Origin: Paraphaeosphaeria minitans
Taxonomy: Eukaryota; Ascomycota; Dothideomycetes; Pleosporales; Didymosphaeriaceae
Assembly: GCA_015832175.1 (NCBI GenBank)
Contig: WJXW01000010.1
Span: forward strand, 868,001-932,000
Length of the DNA stretch: 64,000 nucleotides
Reading direction: 5' to 3'
Shown here piece after piece: positions 11,400 to 23,937 of this stretch; the first letter of the stretch is position 1, and each line of letters begins with the position of its first letter. Below the pieces are notes generated by a model. It was not told the origin of the DNA. It searched no databases and saw only the letters and a program-made list of their open reading frames with translations. Made by a program: the position numbers and the translations under genes.

Positions 11400-12728
11400 G
11401 CGGTGTTCGTCTGAAGTACCTGTTCACGTCGTTGATGAGCTTCTGCGGTCAATGCTTGGCTTTGATGTGATGTGCCTGTTGATACTGCGGCCGAGGGAGG
11501 GATCGAGGGGGAGTGGGTGATCGCTCTGGTGGGGCGCTTACCTTTATTGTCTTCGATGAGGAGACTTGGCGTCAACAGCCGGTGGCTGTATGAGCACACT
11601 GATCGCAGGCATGAAGAAGCTCCTGAATCCAGAGCATCCCATTGTGAAGCAACGATCTCGATTAGGGCTTGTCCGCCGTTGTTGTGGTCGCAACGACGCT
11701 GCAGCTCTCATCATCGATGTGAGTGGTGGCAATCCGCCCAGCGGTCGATGCACGGGCAAGTGGCGTACAGGCAAGAAGAAGCTCATCGACCTGAAGCATT
11801 CTGTGGCAATGTGCGGCTCTATTGGCAGGGCCTCGTCGTGGCTTTGCTGTGATTGCGACACTTAAGCTGCTCTCAACGTCGTGGTGAGAGGCGCACCCAA
11901 CCAGCCATCGGGGCAGGGCGAATCAGGTTGAAAAGAGCACCCAAGCCTGAGAAATGCTTTGTAGAAGCGCGTCACTGTTAGCAAAGCCTCGGCAGCGTGG
12001 CGATGGCTCTCAAGTCCCTTGACACGACGGTACGGTGGTGAGAGGTCGCCGCCGCAGGAGCGGCTTGCCTGCTCCATCGAAACACAACAAAAGCAAGGCC
12101 AACAGCTCAATGCGGACGATGAGGAGGACTTACAGAGCTTGATGAAGACGCGCATGGCCTTTTTGTCGCAAGCGCGATCGGGGTGGGTCTGTGGTTGGGG
12201 CCGGAGGAGCGGGGAGGAGAGAAAACCAGCGCCCGAGCCGCCGGCTACCTACGCCCCCACCTCATGTGCAAAGACCTCGCAAGCAAAGTAGCGCATGGCT
12301 GAAGCTGCTGGCATGGACAGCATGGACAGTGCTACCCTGGTGAAGGCCTACAGCGAGCCCAGAAGAGTTGCGAGGGTCGCTGCGAGGGTCGCTGCGGAGG
12401 GGTGGAGGCTGGTGTCGTTGCGGACGCCGTAAACGAAATGAAGGGAACTGGGGCAGCTGCGTGAAACCGTCAAGAACATGCGGCAAGCCAAAGTCGATAA
12501 TTGCTGAAAGAGGGGCGGGTGCGCGATAGGGTGAAGGAGCGGGTATGAATTTACCTCGTACCTGTCCACGATGATGGTCCGTGCCAGCCTTTCCAAACAA
12601 CTCGAGGCTGCAGACCACCCTACCTCACGATTTCCCGCTGCTCTGCATAGGTGGCAACGTCAACCACAAAGACGTGTTCCACTCGCGCTGTCCCTCTCTG
12701 CCGCTGCATAGTCCAGGCGACATGCAGA
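11400..12728. other. Intergenic region upstream of SLX4
   Basis: It contains GC-rich open frames on both strands (11472-11852 +, 12019-12291 +, 12262-12618 -). None has a recognisable domain, start context or splice pattern. I list none as a gene. Confidence 0.35.
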
Positions 12729-15720
12729 ATGGCAGGCGCAACGTACAACATCGTCGTGCTATCGTCCTCCCCTCCTGATGGCCCCCATGTTGCCCCGCGA
12801 GCGCTGAGCCCTGCATCTCCCCTCGAACGTCGCGTCGCCATGCCCTCGAGCCCGCTCCGATCGCTCTCTCCGCCTTCCAGACCCAAGAGGACGACCCCGG
12901 GCGCGTCTCTATCGGGCTCGCGAGCTGCGCCAGTGCCTATAAGGGATGAACGAGGGTTCGCCACCGTGCGGAGCCTGCTGGCCGACATCAACATAAATGA
13001 TCGGGGTCTGAGCGCAATTGAGGAGGCGCTTGAAAGCAGGCGCGCACCCACAGGGCCTGGGAACACCATTAAAGCTTCCAAACCACCCAGAAAGAGAGCT
13101 TCCAAGGCTGCAGCTACCGGCGAGGTTGCGGCGAAGCCCAAGGCGGCACCGAAACCCCGTGGACGGAAGCCCAAGACGACAGCCGCCGAGCAAGCGACTG
13201 GCAAGGCCACCGCTACTACGTCCTCTCACTTCGCGAAACTGCCAGGGGCCGATGATGCTGCGTCGGAGCCAAAGCCCACCAAGCCTCGCAAGCCGCGCGC
13301 GAAGAAAATTACGACCGACGACGACGAGATTCAAACCACCATCAAAAAGCCCAGAGTCACGAAACCGAGGGGCGCCACAAGGGTCACCAAGAAAGCGCAG
13401 GAGAAGGCGGCGGAGTTGGCATCTGCGCATTTCCGTTCTCGTGGTGCGGAAGACACTACGGCGCGATTGTATCAGCCGGACACAACAGTCGCCGGGGTTC
13501 TGAGCGCTCGGCTTGGTGATGAATCCATATGGGACGTGCCATTGAGCCCTTCCGCGCGGAGTAATGGCCCGCCCAAACCACGGCCATCCGCCCCCGACGA
13601 CCCATTGGACTTGGATGAGGCCGTGAGCAGACGACGAGACTGGACGCCTCCTCCCGATACTGCGCGACAAGAGATTCTCACCAGCCCAGCTGGCAAAGAG
13701 AACAAGCCTGTGGCGGAGAGGCAAAGATTCACGAGCCTGCTGTCAGGTTATTCATACGCGCGCATGGAGGCCCAGCCAGAGCCATCAGCCTCTACGTCAG
13801 CCTCTACGGAGGGGATCGGTGCCACGAAACGGCGAAGGGTAGAGGTGATTTACACATGCACCCCCAGCAGCCCTGGGGATTCGCTAATGGTTGGAATAGT
13901 TGCTCGATCTACCTAACAACCAAGTCGCATCTCGTCAAGAATCTCCGGGAAAAGGCAAGGCGCCCAAGAAGAAGCCTCGAACTATCACAGATCTAGTCAC
14001 GGGCCAATATGCGCCTCAGCAGCCGCTGCCAGACTCACCCGAAGTTACAAGTGACTTCTTCGCACGCCGCGCCACTACTGTAACCAGGACGACTAAGGTG
14101 CCATTGAACGATACGGCTGACGAAGACTCAACCAAAGCTCCGAGGAAGCCCGTGCGCAAACGTTCAACGTCTAAACGAGCGTCGGAGCCCGGTGAGACAA
14201 CAGGCAAGTCAAAGAAAGCTTCCGCCAAGGCCCCCGCCAAACCAAAATTGGTCGCAGAGAAGCTGCTCAGCCCAGCGTCTGCATTGGTCAGGTTGAACAG
14301 GCAAGATGTTTTATTCGGAACATCGAGTCAGCTAGCGCGTGAGGAGTCCCCCGCCATGGTACGGGAGATACAGAAAGCGATTCGCGAGTCGGAGCAAGAT
14401 GCAGACCTTCGCCACAATCTAGCATCAGATGATGCCCCACTGTTTGCCGCATGGCCGCGCCTACAGCGTGTCCAGGGTAGACGCGGACTTTGGAAAGCAA
14501 GCTCACGAGATGACGAGGGGCTCACACTTGAAAGGCAGAGCGTTTACCTACCCGAACCGGACAGAACACAGGACTTTCCGCTCCCTATCGACAAGATGCC
14601 CGAGAATGCCGACGATTCGTTCCTGGATATCAATGACTTTGCGTCGCCTCCCCAAGCACCGATCCCAATATCATCAGATCTGCCAACTCCACCTCCCACG
14701 GTAGTGGATGTCAATATGGTCACTGCCGAAGTCCATGCTGCGAACAGCTCTCCATATCTGGACATTGACCATTTTTTGCCATACCAACCTGCAGCTGCGG
14801 ATAGCAAAGGAGTTCATGTTGAAGACCGTGTTCTCAAGAGTTCCCCATTTAGAGACATCGACGACTTCCCACAGGACCTTCCGCCTTCGAATCAACCAAT
14901 CGACTCCAGCTTTCTCGACATCAATGACTTCATCACATCTGCACAGCCGCCTGTAAACGACCCATTGCCCACATTCGCGTCTACAGGATCACCAAAGAAG
15001 CGCAGAAGTCGACCTCCAAAGTCTCAGTCCGCTATTCCTCCGCGAATACCGGCATCTGTACCCGTTCGTGTACCCAAAAATCCTCTCGCCCATGCACAAC
15101 TTTCAACAGCCATATCACCGAGCACGCCTCGCAAGAGCCAAAGCCGCTTCCATAGCATCGAGGCCATCCTCGACTCAGAGGATGATGAGGCCCTGTCACC
15201 CACACCTCCTCGAGCTCGACGGCTTGCAGATTCGCCGTCATTGCCACTGGTTTTTGACGCTGTTCACAACCCAGCAAATGCAACCACAGACGGACTCACT
15301 CCGATCTATCGCATCCCGGAAACAAAGCTCACCTTCGACGGTATCCGCCCGACACTCTTCCCGGCCCTCACATCTCTCATTCGCTCGCTCCCTCCCTCGA
15401 CTGATGTCTCTAAGCCTTCTTGGCACGAGAAGATCCTCATGTACGACGCCATCGTTGCCGAGGACTTCACGGCTTTTCTCAACACGCAAAGTCACATTCG
15501 CACGTACAAGCGCGCGACGCAGAAACAGATCAAGGCGTGGAACAAGGAATTGAAGGCACGGAGAGAAGAAGAGATGAAGGTGGTCGAGGGCGAGGGCATG
15601 GTGTTGGCGGTGGAGAAGGAGATGGAGGCGTATCTGGTGCAGAAGTGGTGCGAGGAGATGAGTGTGTGCTGCGTGTTCAAGGAGAGGAAGAATGGTGGGG
15701 CGAGGAAGGGGCTGTACTAG
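12729..15720 (+). CDS. SLX4: Structure-specific endonuclease subunit SLX4
   Basis: SLX4 is the scaffold and regulatory subunit of the SLX1-SLX4 nuclease that resolves branched DNA in the nucleus. Exons are 12729-13844 and 13900-15720, joined across a 55-nt intron (GTGATT donor, GCTAATG branch, TAG acceptor) to give 978 aa. The start at 12729 (MAGATYNIVVLSSSPP) matches how fungal SLX4 proteins begin, and the upstream in-frame ATG at 12651 would add an atypical leader. The body is long, disordered and very rich in Lys, Pro and Ser, with a basic KKPRTIT segment just after the splice, a hallmark seen in fungal SLX4. Repeated S(S/P)-x-DI(D/N)DF acidic motifs recur at roughly residues 600-710. The conserved C-terminal SLX4 domain is in the last 130 residues (KILMYDAIVAEDFTAFLN; WCEEMSVCCVF). 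The frame is intact. Confidence 0.93.
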
Positions 15721-17855
15721 TAGCTATGGAGGGGATGGGACGGCGCACGCGGGTCGCTCGACTTTGGCTGCACGGAAAGGCGTTTATTGTAAAGTTAGAT
15801 ACCACAAATTTGATTATGTGATGACCAGGTCCAATTCTAAGATGTTATGCTGGCATAGATATTCTGGTGAAAGCAGCAGCGCCGGAGTTTCTTCGGCGTT
15901 TGGGGTTGGGGAAGGTGTGCGGGGTACGTCATCGCGACTGCGACGCGCGTGCACGTGTATTTTTTTTCGCTGCCCGCGGAACGACTAATCGATACCACGT
16001 TCGGTGCCCAGGCGTACATGCTGCTACTTTCAAAGTTCATAGATCCAAGATTATGGTGAGGTTGTAGTTTTCATCTTCCTTCCGGGACTCTTGAAAGCTT
16101 ATATATCACGTGATGTGCATGTATCCATCCATGGCTCAGGCCGCTGTTTGCCACAGTCTCTGCATCTCGGCGCGACACTTTATTTTTCCTCACTCACATT
16201 CAACCCCGTTCTACGGCATATATATCGATCTGCGCTACTAGGTAGCGGTTTGCCCACGAGGTCGCGCCCGATTTGATAATGCTCGGCCTGGTTGTGTGTT
16301 GCTACCTAGGTACCTAGCCCAGATGCAGCTGCACCAATGTCTAACGTGCGTCGCAAACTCTCAGACTGGTGTAACACTTTCTCGTTCTTGCGAGTTCGAT
16401 GCCAGGCTAGCCAATCGAGGTACGCGAAACGTATGTAGGTCTGACTCCACGGACCCTTCGGGGTCCATGGGGATGCTAGAAGCTCTGGGGTACGAAGGTT
16501 GCGTTGTCATACTAGACTAGGCGTGGGTGTAATTGGGGATATACTGAGGACACACACTATATGAGGATGGACATGAACGTGTATGTATGTGTGCCTTGGG
16601 TGAACTGACGGTTGGTTTGAGGGACGCTGAAGAGGAAACTCCAGGCGGGCAATGCAACCTTACCGCATTGAATTGATTCACTATGGTGTGGATGTGGAAG
16701 AATTTTAGTCCGTTTCTCTGAGTCCATGATCCGCATTTCCTGCGTGAAGTAAATAAGCAATAGAGTAAAAGTTACCGTATTTCGACAGACACCCCAGGAT
16801 AGGCAGGTGCATGTACCACACTAACTCTAATCAGGCAACCGTACAGCCGTACTACGGCTTAAAGATTTACTACGCATAGTTGCTACTACAGTGAAAGTGG
16901 TCTACGGTACAGACGGCCTGAAATTGGCCTCGAACAATGCCTTAGTTACGGTACTACGGACTGATGTACGCGCTGCGGTGTGTAGTAGGATATATATGGC
17001 GTTTATGCATGTTCTGATCATGAAGTCGGAGGCGGAGTTACGGATTGGAATTGATATTACGGTTGAGCTTGTGTAGTCTTTGGTTGACACCTGGAGGGCG
17101 CAGAGAGCGGCAGAGGTATCAGATTCAGGATGTGAGTCATGCCTTGTGTTGTCGGTGCAGCGCTCATCTCCTCAACGTCTTCATGGGAAGATAGTGTGGT
17201 TGGCTGTCATGTTAGAGCTTCTGCAATATACGAACAGTTAGCAATCCCAGTAGTATCTTCTAGATGTTCAGTTTGTTGATCGAAACCATGTTGAACGCTG
17301 TCCCGCATTGGTGCGACCCTCGCTTCAGCGATGATGCTGAGTCTCGCAGCCCAACCTAGTACACGGGCCATCATGAGGCTCTGCTTTACTAAGTCGTTCT
17401 AGATAACTGTCTGACGATAAAGCTACTGTCATTGGCGATGGGCACAGCAGGTCGTTGCACGCCTTCCTATTGTCTTTCAAGGCTCCGTGATGCCCACGTT
17501 TCGATTTTTTCAGCATATGACACATACTAAGAGATCGTTGGTTGGACTACTTCGAAACCGCAAAATGGAGTCACTTTTTCAATTACTCATTAAAGTATGG
17601 CTCACCATATGTATGTCTCATGGCAAGTTTCGTTGCTGGTTGGATTTGTCTCGCACTCAGGCTTCCACTAGTACTTTTACTATAAGAGTCAACTAGTTGC
17701 AATGACGCGGGCCCCTGACCCCGTCGTAGTATAAATGTACTCAAGCTCTGTCGATTCGCTGCATCGACGTACAAATCTTATTCACCAACGTGATCGGGAG
17801 ATATCGACAAAAGACTTGTTGTTACAATTCACTGCTACTGTTTCCTCGACTGGCC
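15721..17855. other. AT-richer intergenic region
   Basis: No gene is seen. A palindromic CCTAGGTACCTAG-type tract lies at about 16304-16317, one of several such tracts in the window. Several TACGGTA/GTACTACGG repeats occur between 16840 and 16980. Confidence 0.5.
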
Positions 17856-18766
17856 ATGGAAAGCAATTATAGCGACGATTTAGATGATATCACCAGAAGG
17901 AGACTCCGACATGCATACTTCGCGCGCAAAATTACACAGGAAACTATACCTAGTGAGACAACTACAAAAGAATCGGAACCTGACCACCCAGGTACTTTAG
18001 AATACGTGGTCGCGGTCGCTGATGAACAGGATGAATTATCACAGTTTCAAGAAGATGATGACCGGTGTAGATTTGTCCGTCAGCTGCCCATGGTATCAAA
18101 GACGATTCACCTTAGCATGTTGAAAATAGGCAATGCAGCTTGGTACCGCTACAGCCCTCTGCCGATGACCATGGATGTGTCTATGCTGGTAAATGATAGG
18201 ATTTACTGCATTCAAATTCCTGAAAACGCCCGAAAATCTAATGCTATCACCTATCCAGCAGAGAAACAGTATCTAAGATGCATAAATTCGGCCGTGACTT
18301 TCAACCGCAACATCGTCATCGCCTGTTTGAATGCAGGGTGGAGGGTGGCATGGGCACATTTTGAGCGTACGCCTGAATCCTATGCTTCAATGCAACAGTA
18401 CTACGGACTACCAGAAAGTCCTATGGTGGGACCAGGGTATGGTTATGGGGGATATTGGATCGATGGGGATAATATCGATTCTAGCGAGATCTGTAAGCAC
18501 CTCCGACACCTTTACAGGCTTTGTAATATTAATTGCTAGTAGTGGTCCGTTGGTTAATTCGGAAAGAAGTCTGGGAGAAATTACCTTCAAATGAAAGATA
18601 CTTTGTAAATAGATTCAGTACATGGGGCGTATTGAAGGAACATTCACATCAGAGGCCACCAAGCGGCACTGACCCCGAACCGATGCCGTCAAGAAGGGTA
18701 CAATATAGTCTTGTAGAAGTCGACATGCTCCAATATCGCAATCCAGAGGACGATGCGCAGGCTTGA
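17856..18766 (+). CDS. Hypothetical protein, two exons, 287 aa
   Basis: I do not recognise the family. Exon 1 is 17856-18492 and exon 2 is 18540-18766. The intron (47 nt) has a GTAAGC donor and a TAG acceptor, and an alternative acceptor 3 nt downstream also keeps the frame. Exon 2 is clearly protein-like (IRKEVWEKLPSNERYFVNRF) and would be lost if the first frame were simply read to its stop at 18539. I chose the ATG at 17856, with an acidic MESNYSDDLDD start, over the in-frame one at 17790, which adds a leader unlike the rest. No signal peptide or membrane segment is present. A Gly/Tyr-rich patch (GPGYGYGGYW) sits near residue 215. The neighbours are intergenic. Confidence 0.6.
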
Positions 18767-19555
18767 GCCAGTCCTTCTGCATACTCTGGATCTCGACAGC
18801 TATTCCATTCACGCTGCTGCTACGTCATCTCCGAAAACGGAACAGTTTTGGCTTCCTGGTCCCTTTTGTCTTTCAATGTCATAATTTGTAACCATTTCCT
18901 TTGCTTGAATACATAGGTTTGGATAGATAATCGAGACAAGTCATTAGATCCATATTTTCAGTATCGTGACAGTCACTGGTTTTATAAGGCGCTGCTCTAC
19001 AACCTGTCAGTCAAGTCTTTCTCTCAAAGACAAAAGAATTACATACTGATGCTCTCCACAATACTCGCTTCTCGACATCCCTATAGCCACTCATGGATCG
19101 GTTTGGCAGCAAAGTGGATACTGTAGTGACCAGTAAGAGTCAAAGGTGCGGAAAGGATCCAGACTACGAGTGACGATTATTAGTTCTACTGGTTTTTAAG
19201 CTCGCAGAGCACGTAAATCAGGTCAATCGTGGACGCAAATATCATGATATTATCATGGTATGAATGCCCCATTTCCCATATGGTACAGTATCTACGTGTT
19301 ACCTCTTGCACATGTGTTTGTCTCTTTCACTATATCTTATTCTTTTCATTTCTCTATTCCCTCAATCTCAGCTCCAGTTTCCTCTCTGTCTAAAATGTTG
19401 CAACACACGTCGCGTCTATCCTCATAAATGTATCCATCCCACCTGTTCCACTCTGGGACATTGTCATCTTCACGGTCAGGTCAATAGGTAATCGACTCCT
19501 CTCTCGGCTGGCATATTCGACGATTGTTATTTTCCGGTTTTCCACATTCTCTGAA
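18767..19555. other. Intergenic, no gene seen
   Basis: AT-rich sequence downstream of the unknown two-exon gene and downstream (3') of the decayed transporter. Nothing else is supported. Confidence 0.5.
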
Positions 19556-20235
19556 TCACTCGATATTCGCGTTCGGTTCCTTCTTTAGAAAGACTTCGCT
19601 TCTCAAGTTGAGAACAGGAAGCGGGCACAGGATGCCAGCAGCTTCGCAAGCGGTCAAGATAACCAGGTACCAGTCGCACACCAGCCCACTGAACCCAAAC
19701 CCTCCAGCAAAGTGCAGAAGCTTGTTGATGTGCTCCACATCAGCTTCAGTCGCAGCGTGTGAGATACGGAGGTCTGAGATCGCGATGAAAGAGAAGATCA
19801 TGATGAGGCCGAAGAACTTGAGCGTGAAGAATACGTTGACGCGGAAGGTGCTCATGAAGAAGAAGTTCGCCATCGCCCTGGTTCAAATTCAATACCTACG
19901 ATGGAGCTGTGGAGAGCACCTGGAAGTAATACATTTCAAGTTGTGGAAACCTTAAGGAGGATTGAAGGCGGCGCCGTTGGCACCGCCAAGCTCCCCGAAT
20001 GCGGTTGTCGTCTGGTGAGTGTGATCTTGAGTGTATGCAAGACTACCCCAGTGGCTGATGTAGATATTCAAGACCGCCTTCAGAAAAACCGGAGCATGCC
20101 TCAAGCTCATGATTGAGTAAAGGGTTTCCCAGGAGGCACTTACTGTTTCCGAGGATGAACTCTGCAAGACCAGCAAGGTTCATCGCAATGCATCCAAAGA
20201 AGTAATAACGTCCAAACTCTCGTACTCGCTGTCGC
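19556..20235 (-). pseudogene. Truncated GPR1/FUN34/YaaH (acetate/ammonia transporter) gene
   Basis: The family are six-helix plasma-membrane proteins that export ammonia or import acetate. Read on the minus strand, three pieces match in order. The first is a helix with YYFFGCIAMNLAGLAEFILGN (about 20155-20230). The second is a loop with HWGSLAYTQDHTHQTTTAF (about 19990-20070). The third is the C-terminal two helices, from FFFMSTFRVNVFFTLKFFG to the LPVLNL end (19556-19873). A TAA interrupts the middle piece just before a GFHNLEMYY segment, and the join to the last piece needs an unusual intron or a frameshift. The N-terminal NPxP-type helix region is not present upstream; an unrelated open frame occupies its place. 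I read it as a remnant lacking its N-terminal third. Confidence 0.65.
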
Positions 20236-20407
20236 TGGGCAAGTCCAGAAGTGCATGCGGTACACTTAATGCAGCCTCGCCCGATGTATCCTTGGTAAAC
20301 TTTGTCTCCGGCCCTCTGCAACCCCAAGATTTCGCAGGTCCAGTCCCGCATCGCTCGAAAAGCCCCTCCGGTAGCTTTCCAGTACCACTCCAAGATGTCA
20401 GCATGCA

Positions 20408-22529
20408 TCAGCACGGACGCACTATATTCACTGACCCATTCGGAAAAACCTTCCCGGGAAGGCGTTCGCTTGTTCCCGGTTGAAATGGGGACTTCGTTCT
20501 CGTCCTGCGCGTCCAGCCTTTGATGAAGTTGTCGTGGCCCAGCATCTCTTCATACAATGACCCCCCAACGTCATACTCCATTCTCATGACTATTGAGCCA
20601 TCCTCAGTGTCAAAAGTAATGCGAATAGGCATCCAGTCGGGTATGGGACCACCTGCCATATCAATAGCGGCTGATCGAAAAAATCGCTTGTTCACGCGCG
20701 GAATGTTCCACAATTCGTGCACAAGGTTCGATTTGTCGGCCACGAATTGTTCCATTCTCTTCGCGCGAAATAGTTGATCATCGAAGTAGGTGGTCACTGA
20801 GGGGAAAGGGTCAGGGTAGGGCGGTGGGCTACGATTACTAGCGGTGATTCGCTGAACGATGCGACACCAGGCCCCAACAGAAACCTGGAAGGTTGTATAG
20901 ATGCGCAAAGGCACAAGAGGAAGAGAAGGGCAGATCGTAAACGCCCAGTGGATGCACCGCGCTAACTCCGTTGCGGCATCGGCATCGGTGTTCTCCACAA
21001 CGGAAAGGGGTGGGAGCTGCGAGCTAACACACTCGGCAGGGTACCTCTGGTACAAGGTTTGTATGATCCCGCTGAGAGTTACCTGTAGCTTCCAGAAGCG
21101 GCTGATGACGGTAGAATTCTCTATGGAGTCGAAATGATATGAATCGGGGATTATATCGGCGATTTCGGGATAAGGAGGTACATCAACGATGGTGATGCAC
21201 GAGTGAACGATCTCTCGCATTAATTTACCTGGAATGAGTTCCCACAAGGCTTCAGCTAGAGACATAGCCGCGGTGAGCGTAAGGGAGTCTTCCGGGTAAT
21301 TGGACGCATGTCGAACGAGACAGATGAGGCGCGGCACTTGAATGTACACGTGCATGAGGGCAACAGATGCGCGAAAGGTTGCCGGCGAGTCCTTGGGTAC
21401 TGATGCAGGACTCGTCATCTCGAGGTATACGTCGTTGTCATAGACCGAGGTCCGGCTTGCAATCATAGCTTCTGAAACCTATGACGATGGTTTCAGTGCC
21501 ATTGTGAGAACGGACAGGCAGCCACTTACATCGTCAAAATATGCGTTGTCGAGGAAGCTTCAGAAGTGGTGTTCGTCGGCATCACTTAAAGGTCCGTCCT
21601 GCAAGATGTCCGAGAGCCCTGCAGCATGAATGGCATGATACAAGTTCTTGATGCCCATGAATACCTTGTAGTATGTGACTTTCTTAGCCTCCCAGAAAGC
21701 CCGATCACATACCTCTGCCATGAAGTGTATTTTCGTAGCGACTGCAGTATCGTATGATCTCCTTGTCCTCTCATTCCTTACAGCTAATTGCAACTCCTTG
21801 ATTGCCCTTGCTTTGATGGCTAATGCTGTTCGCCGCGCTGAAGAATTTGGATGGCAATATACATTGAAGCTCTCAATCAGATATTCAACAGCAAGGTCAA
21901 CTGCTGCGGTTCTGCCGATTCGGGAAGGTAATGATTCGACCCAGGAACCCAATATCGCGAACGGCTGCATTTCCGGTGGCCGCGAACCTAACAGGTTGAC
22001 GTAACGGGTAGCAAGGGCGGTCTTGGAGGGCAGAAAGTGGCGTGTTGTACCCCGAATTGTGGCGTCCAATTCATTTAGATGTATTTGCAGTTTTCTTCTC
22101 TGCTGCGCTGTTGTCTTCTTCATTACTTTCGCTCGGTCACGCGGTAGACCCGACAGCGTCATGAAGACACCCTGACCTTTGTCTGCATCCCGACCTTTAC
22201 TTTGGCGAAGAGTCAACGAGGTGTAAGGTGGCGAACATGATAACGGGGAAGGAGTAATGCCTGGCTCGTGTGTACATTCTATAGGGTAGATGACAGGAGC
22301 AACCTTCGGTCTTCCATGTTTCGAGAGCTGGGTAGGATCTTCAAGTACGAATGCAGATGCTTTTCCGAACAAATAAATACAGTCGCGGTCGCGTTTACGA
22401 CAGGCGCCACACTGAGGCTTTTGCTCGTCACACTACGTTGTGTTAGGTAGCCTTGGTATCAAGAAGTGTACATCGACTTACCTTGACTTTTCGCGACCTA
22501 CATGTGTCGCATTTCCCCGTTATTGTCAT
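20408..22529 (-). pseudogene. Zn2Cys6 transcription factor with one in-frame stop
   Basis: Exon 1 (22482-22529) encodes 16 residues, exon 2 spans 21530-22432 and exon 3 spans 20408-21478. Both introns (49 and 51 nt) have GTAAGT donors and TAG acceptors. The first six-cysteine cluster is complete: Cys7, 10, 17, 24, 27 and 34 in C-x2-C-x6-C-x6-C-x2-C-x6-C spacing, with basic residues between, split by intron 1. The middle and C-terminal parts look like the fungal-specific regulator domain, with a DMAGGPIPDWMP segment near the end. A single TGA at 21560-21562 breaks exon 2, ten codons before intron 2. Reading continues perfectly on both sides (HHF-stop-SFLDNAYFDDVSEA), so a Trp TGG to TGA change is the simplest explanation. 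It lies just upstream of the decayed transporter on the same strand and may once have controlled it (inference). Confidence 0.75.
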
Positions 22530-23650
22530 TTGCAATCCCTACGCGAACAGGGCGATCTATACCACGTTTATAAAGCCCTGAGCCCTGATCCCGTGACGAT
22601 AGGTATGCAGCAATCAATCAGGTGTTGACTTCAAAAGAGCCGCAATGAGCCTGCGCATACCACTAGGCACTTTATGCAGGGTTGCCTTGCAGCTATACTG
22701 GGATTGGCGGGAGTTGCGGGGCAAATACGTTCTGTTTGCGGATTGATGGTGAATCATCGAGGCTGCCTACACGTTTCGCACGGATTGGATCAGCACTAAA
22801 CTAGATTGGCACCTGTGAACACGTGACTTATTCCATCAACCGCTTGGAAGACCATCTGTATAAGGACTGGCCAGCCGGAGGTCAAGGGCTGAGCTGTGGT
22901 CTCCACATACCTTTATATGCAGGTCCTTTCTCATGGTGTGTAGAAGCGTCGAATTCACATAACATTTGCCACCATTGATACTTACCGAGCTGTCTGCTAG
23001 ATGAACCGCATAGCACTGTTGCGACCGTTAATGCATGGCTGTGAGGAAACATGCAATAAACATGAATCTTTGCATGATTTTCCCAGCTCATGCGGTCGAT
23101 TTCGACAATCACTTCCACAACCACGATACCATAGGTACCACTCGAACGCACGAATAAAATATCCCATTGTTCCACCAATAACAAGTCTTATCAGTTTCAC
23201 GAGAGATCGTTTCTGCCGCAGGTCAATGGTTTCACAACTTGGGTACATGGCCATTTCTTGAGGATCGCTTTCCTCGGTGCGTCACATGATGGTTGAACGC
23301 AGGTTTGTACCGCCTGGGTACATTAGAAAGCCTGCATCGCGGTATCTGAATCTGTCAGATCAAAGAGGAGGTTGAAGACACTAAATAAAAGACTCCGCAC
23401 GCTCGCCCATTGAGCTAATTATGGTAGGTATGTCTTTCAAAAGCTTGACCCCTGCCGTGTGTCCGCTTTTTGTCGGCAGGCCCACCGTCCAGCTCTTATT
23501 TTAACCTGAAGGCTCCCTGAAGTGTTGTCGTCTATCCCATCACACGACTACCTTCTATGGCCATGAAAGCAGTGGCGTGTCACGACTCGGTGTTTGGTTT
23601 GATGGGACAGCGCAATTCAAGGCTAGGCTCGTTTGGTAGGTATTATCGAT

Positions 23651-23937
23651 CCGGAAATACCGTCCCGACCCACTTGGGCGTTCGCCAGCTAATAGCTTCT
23701 TAACAAACATTCTCCCACACACAATTTGTTAGCTAAAAAATGTTTCTTACGAACATTCACTCTGTTCTTACTAGCTATTTTTGCGCTGTAAATACATTAT
23801 AGTAAATTCCTGCAGCAAGCGCGTGCGCAAGGCCCTAGAGGTGTTTAACAAAGGCTATGTAGGTGGGGAAATGTTCGCTGAGAATCATTATCTAATTGCT
23901 GACAGATAGGTAAAGTGGGTCGGGACGGTGTTTTCGG
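23651..23937. mobile_element. MITE-like element with 25-bp terminal inverted repeats
   Basis: The left end (23651-23675) and right end (23913-23937) are inverted copies of each other with 23 of 25 bases identical; the core is CCGTCCCGACCCACTT. The mismatches are both transitions. The 237-bp interior is AT-rich except for one stretch (about 23800-23910, +) that reads RVRKALEVFNKGYVGGEMF. This recalls the start of a pogo/Fot1-type transposase DNA-binding region, though that is a weak resemblance. No target-site duplication is certain, though both flanks contain TATCG/CGATA. It is probably a non-autonomous or internally deleted DNA transposon. Confidence 0.6.

Noticed and set aside
10768..11400. 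210-codon plus-strand and 129-codon minus-strand frames
   Set aside because: Created by the stop-free octamer array; no homology outside it.
12262..12618. 118-codon minus-strand frame upstream of SLX4
   Set aside because: Pro/Arg/Ser-rich, contains short internal repeats (RSDPRSDPR),  no recognisable fold or start context.
12651..12728. N-terminal extension of SLX4 from an upstream ATG
   Set aside because: The added 26 residues are unlike SLX4 starts, while the ATG at 12729 gives the typical beginning.
23395..23440. Minus-strand tRNA 5'-half lookalike (TAGCTCAATGGG followed by GAGC)
   Set aside because: It has an A-box-like and D-arm-like piece but no T arm, B box or acceptor partner within 60 nt.
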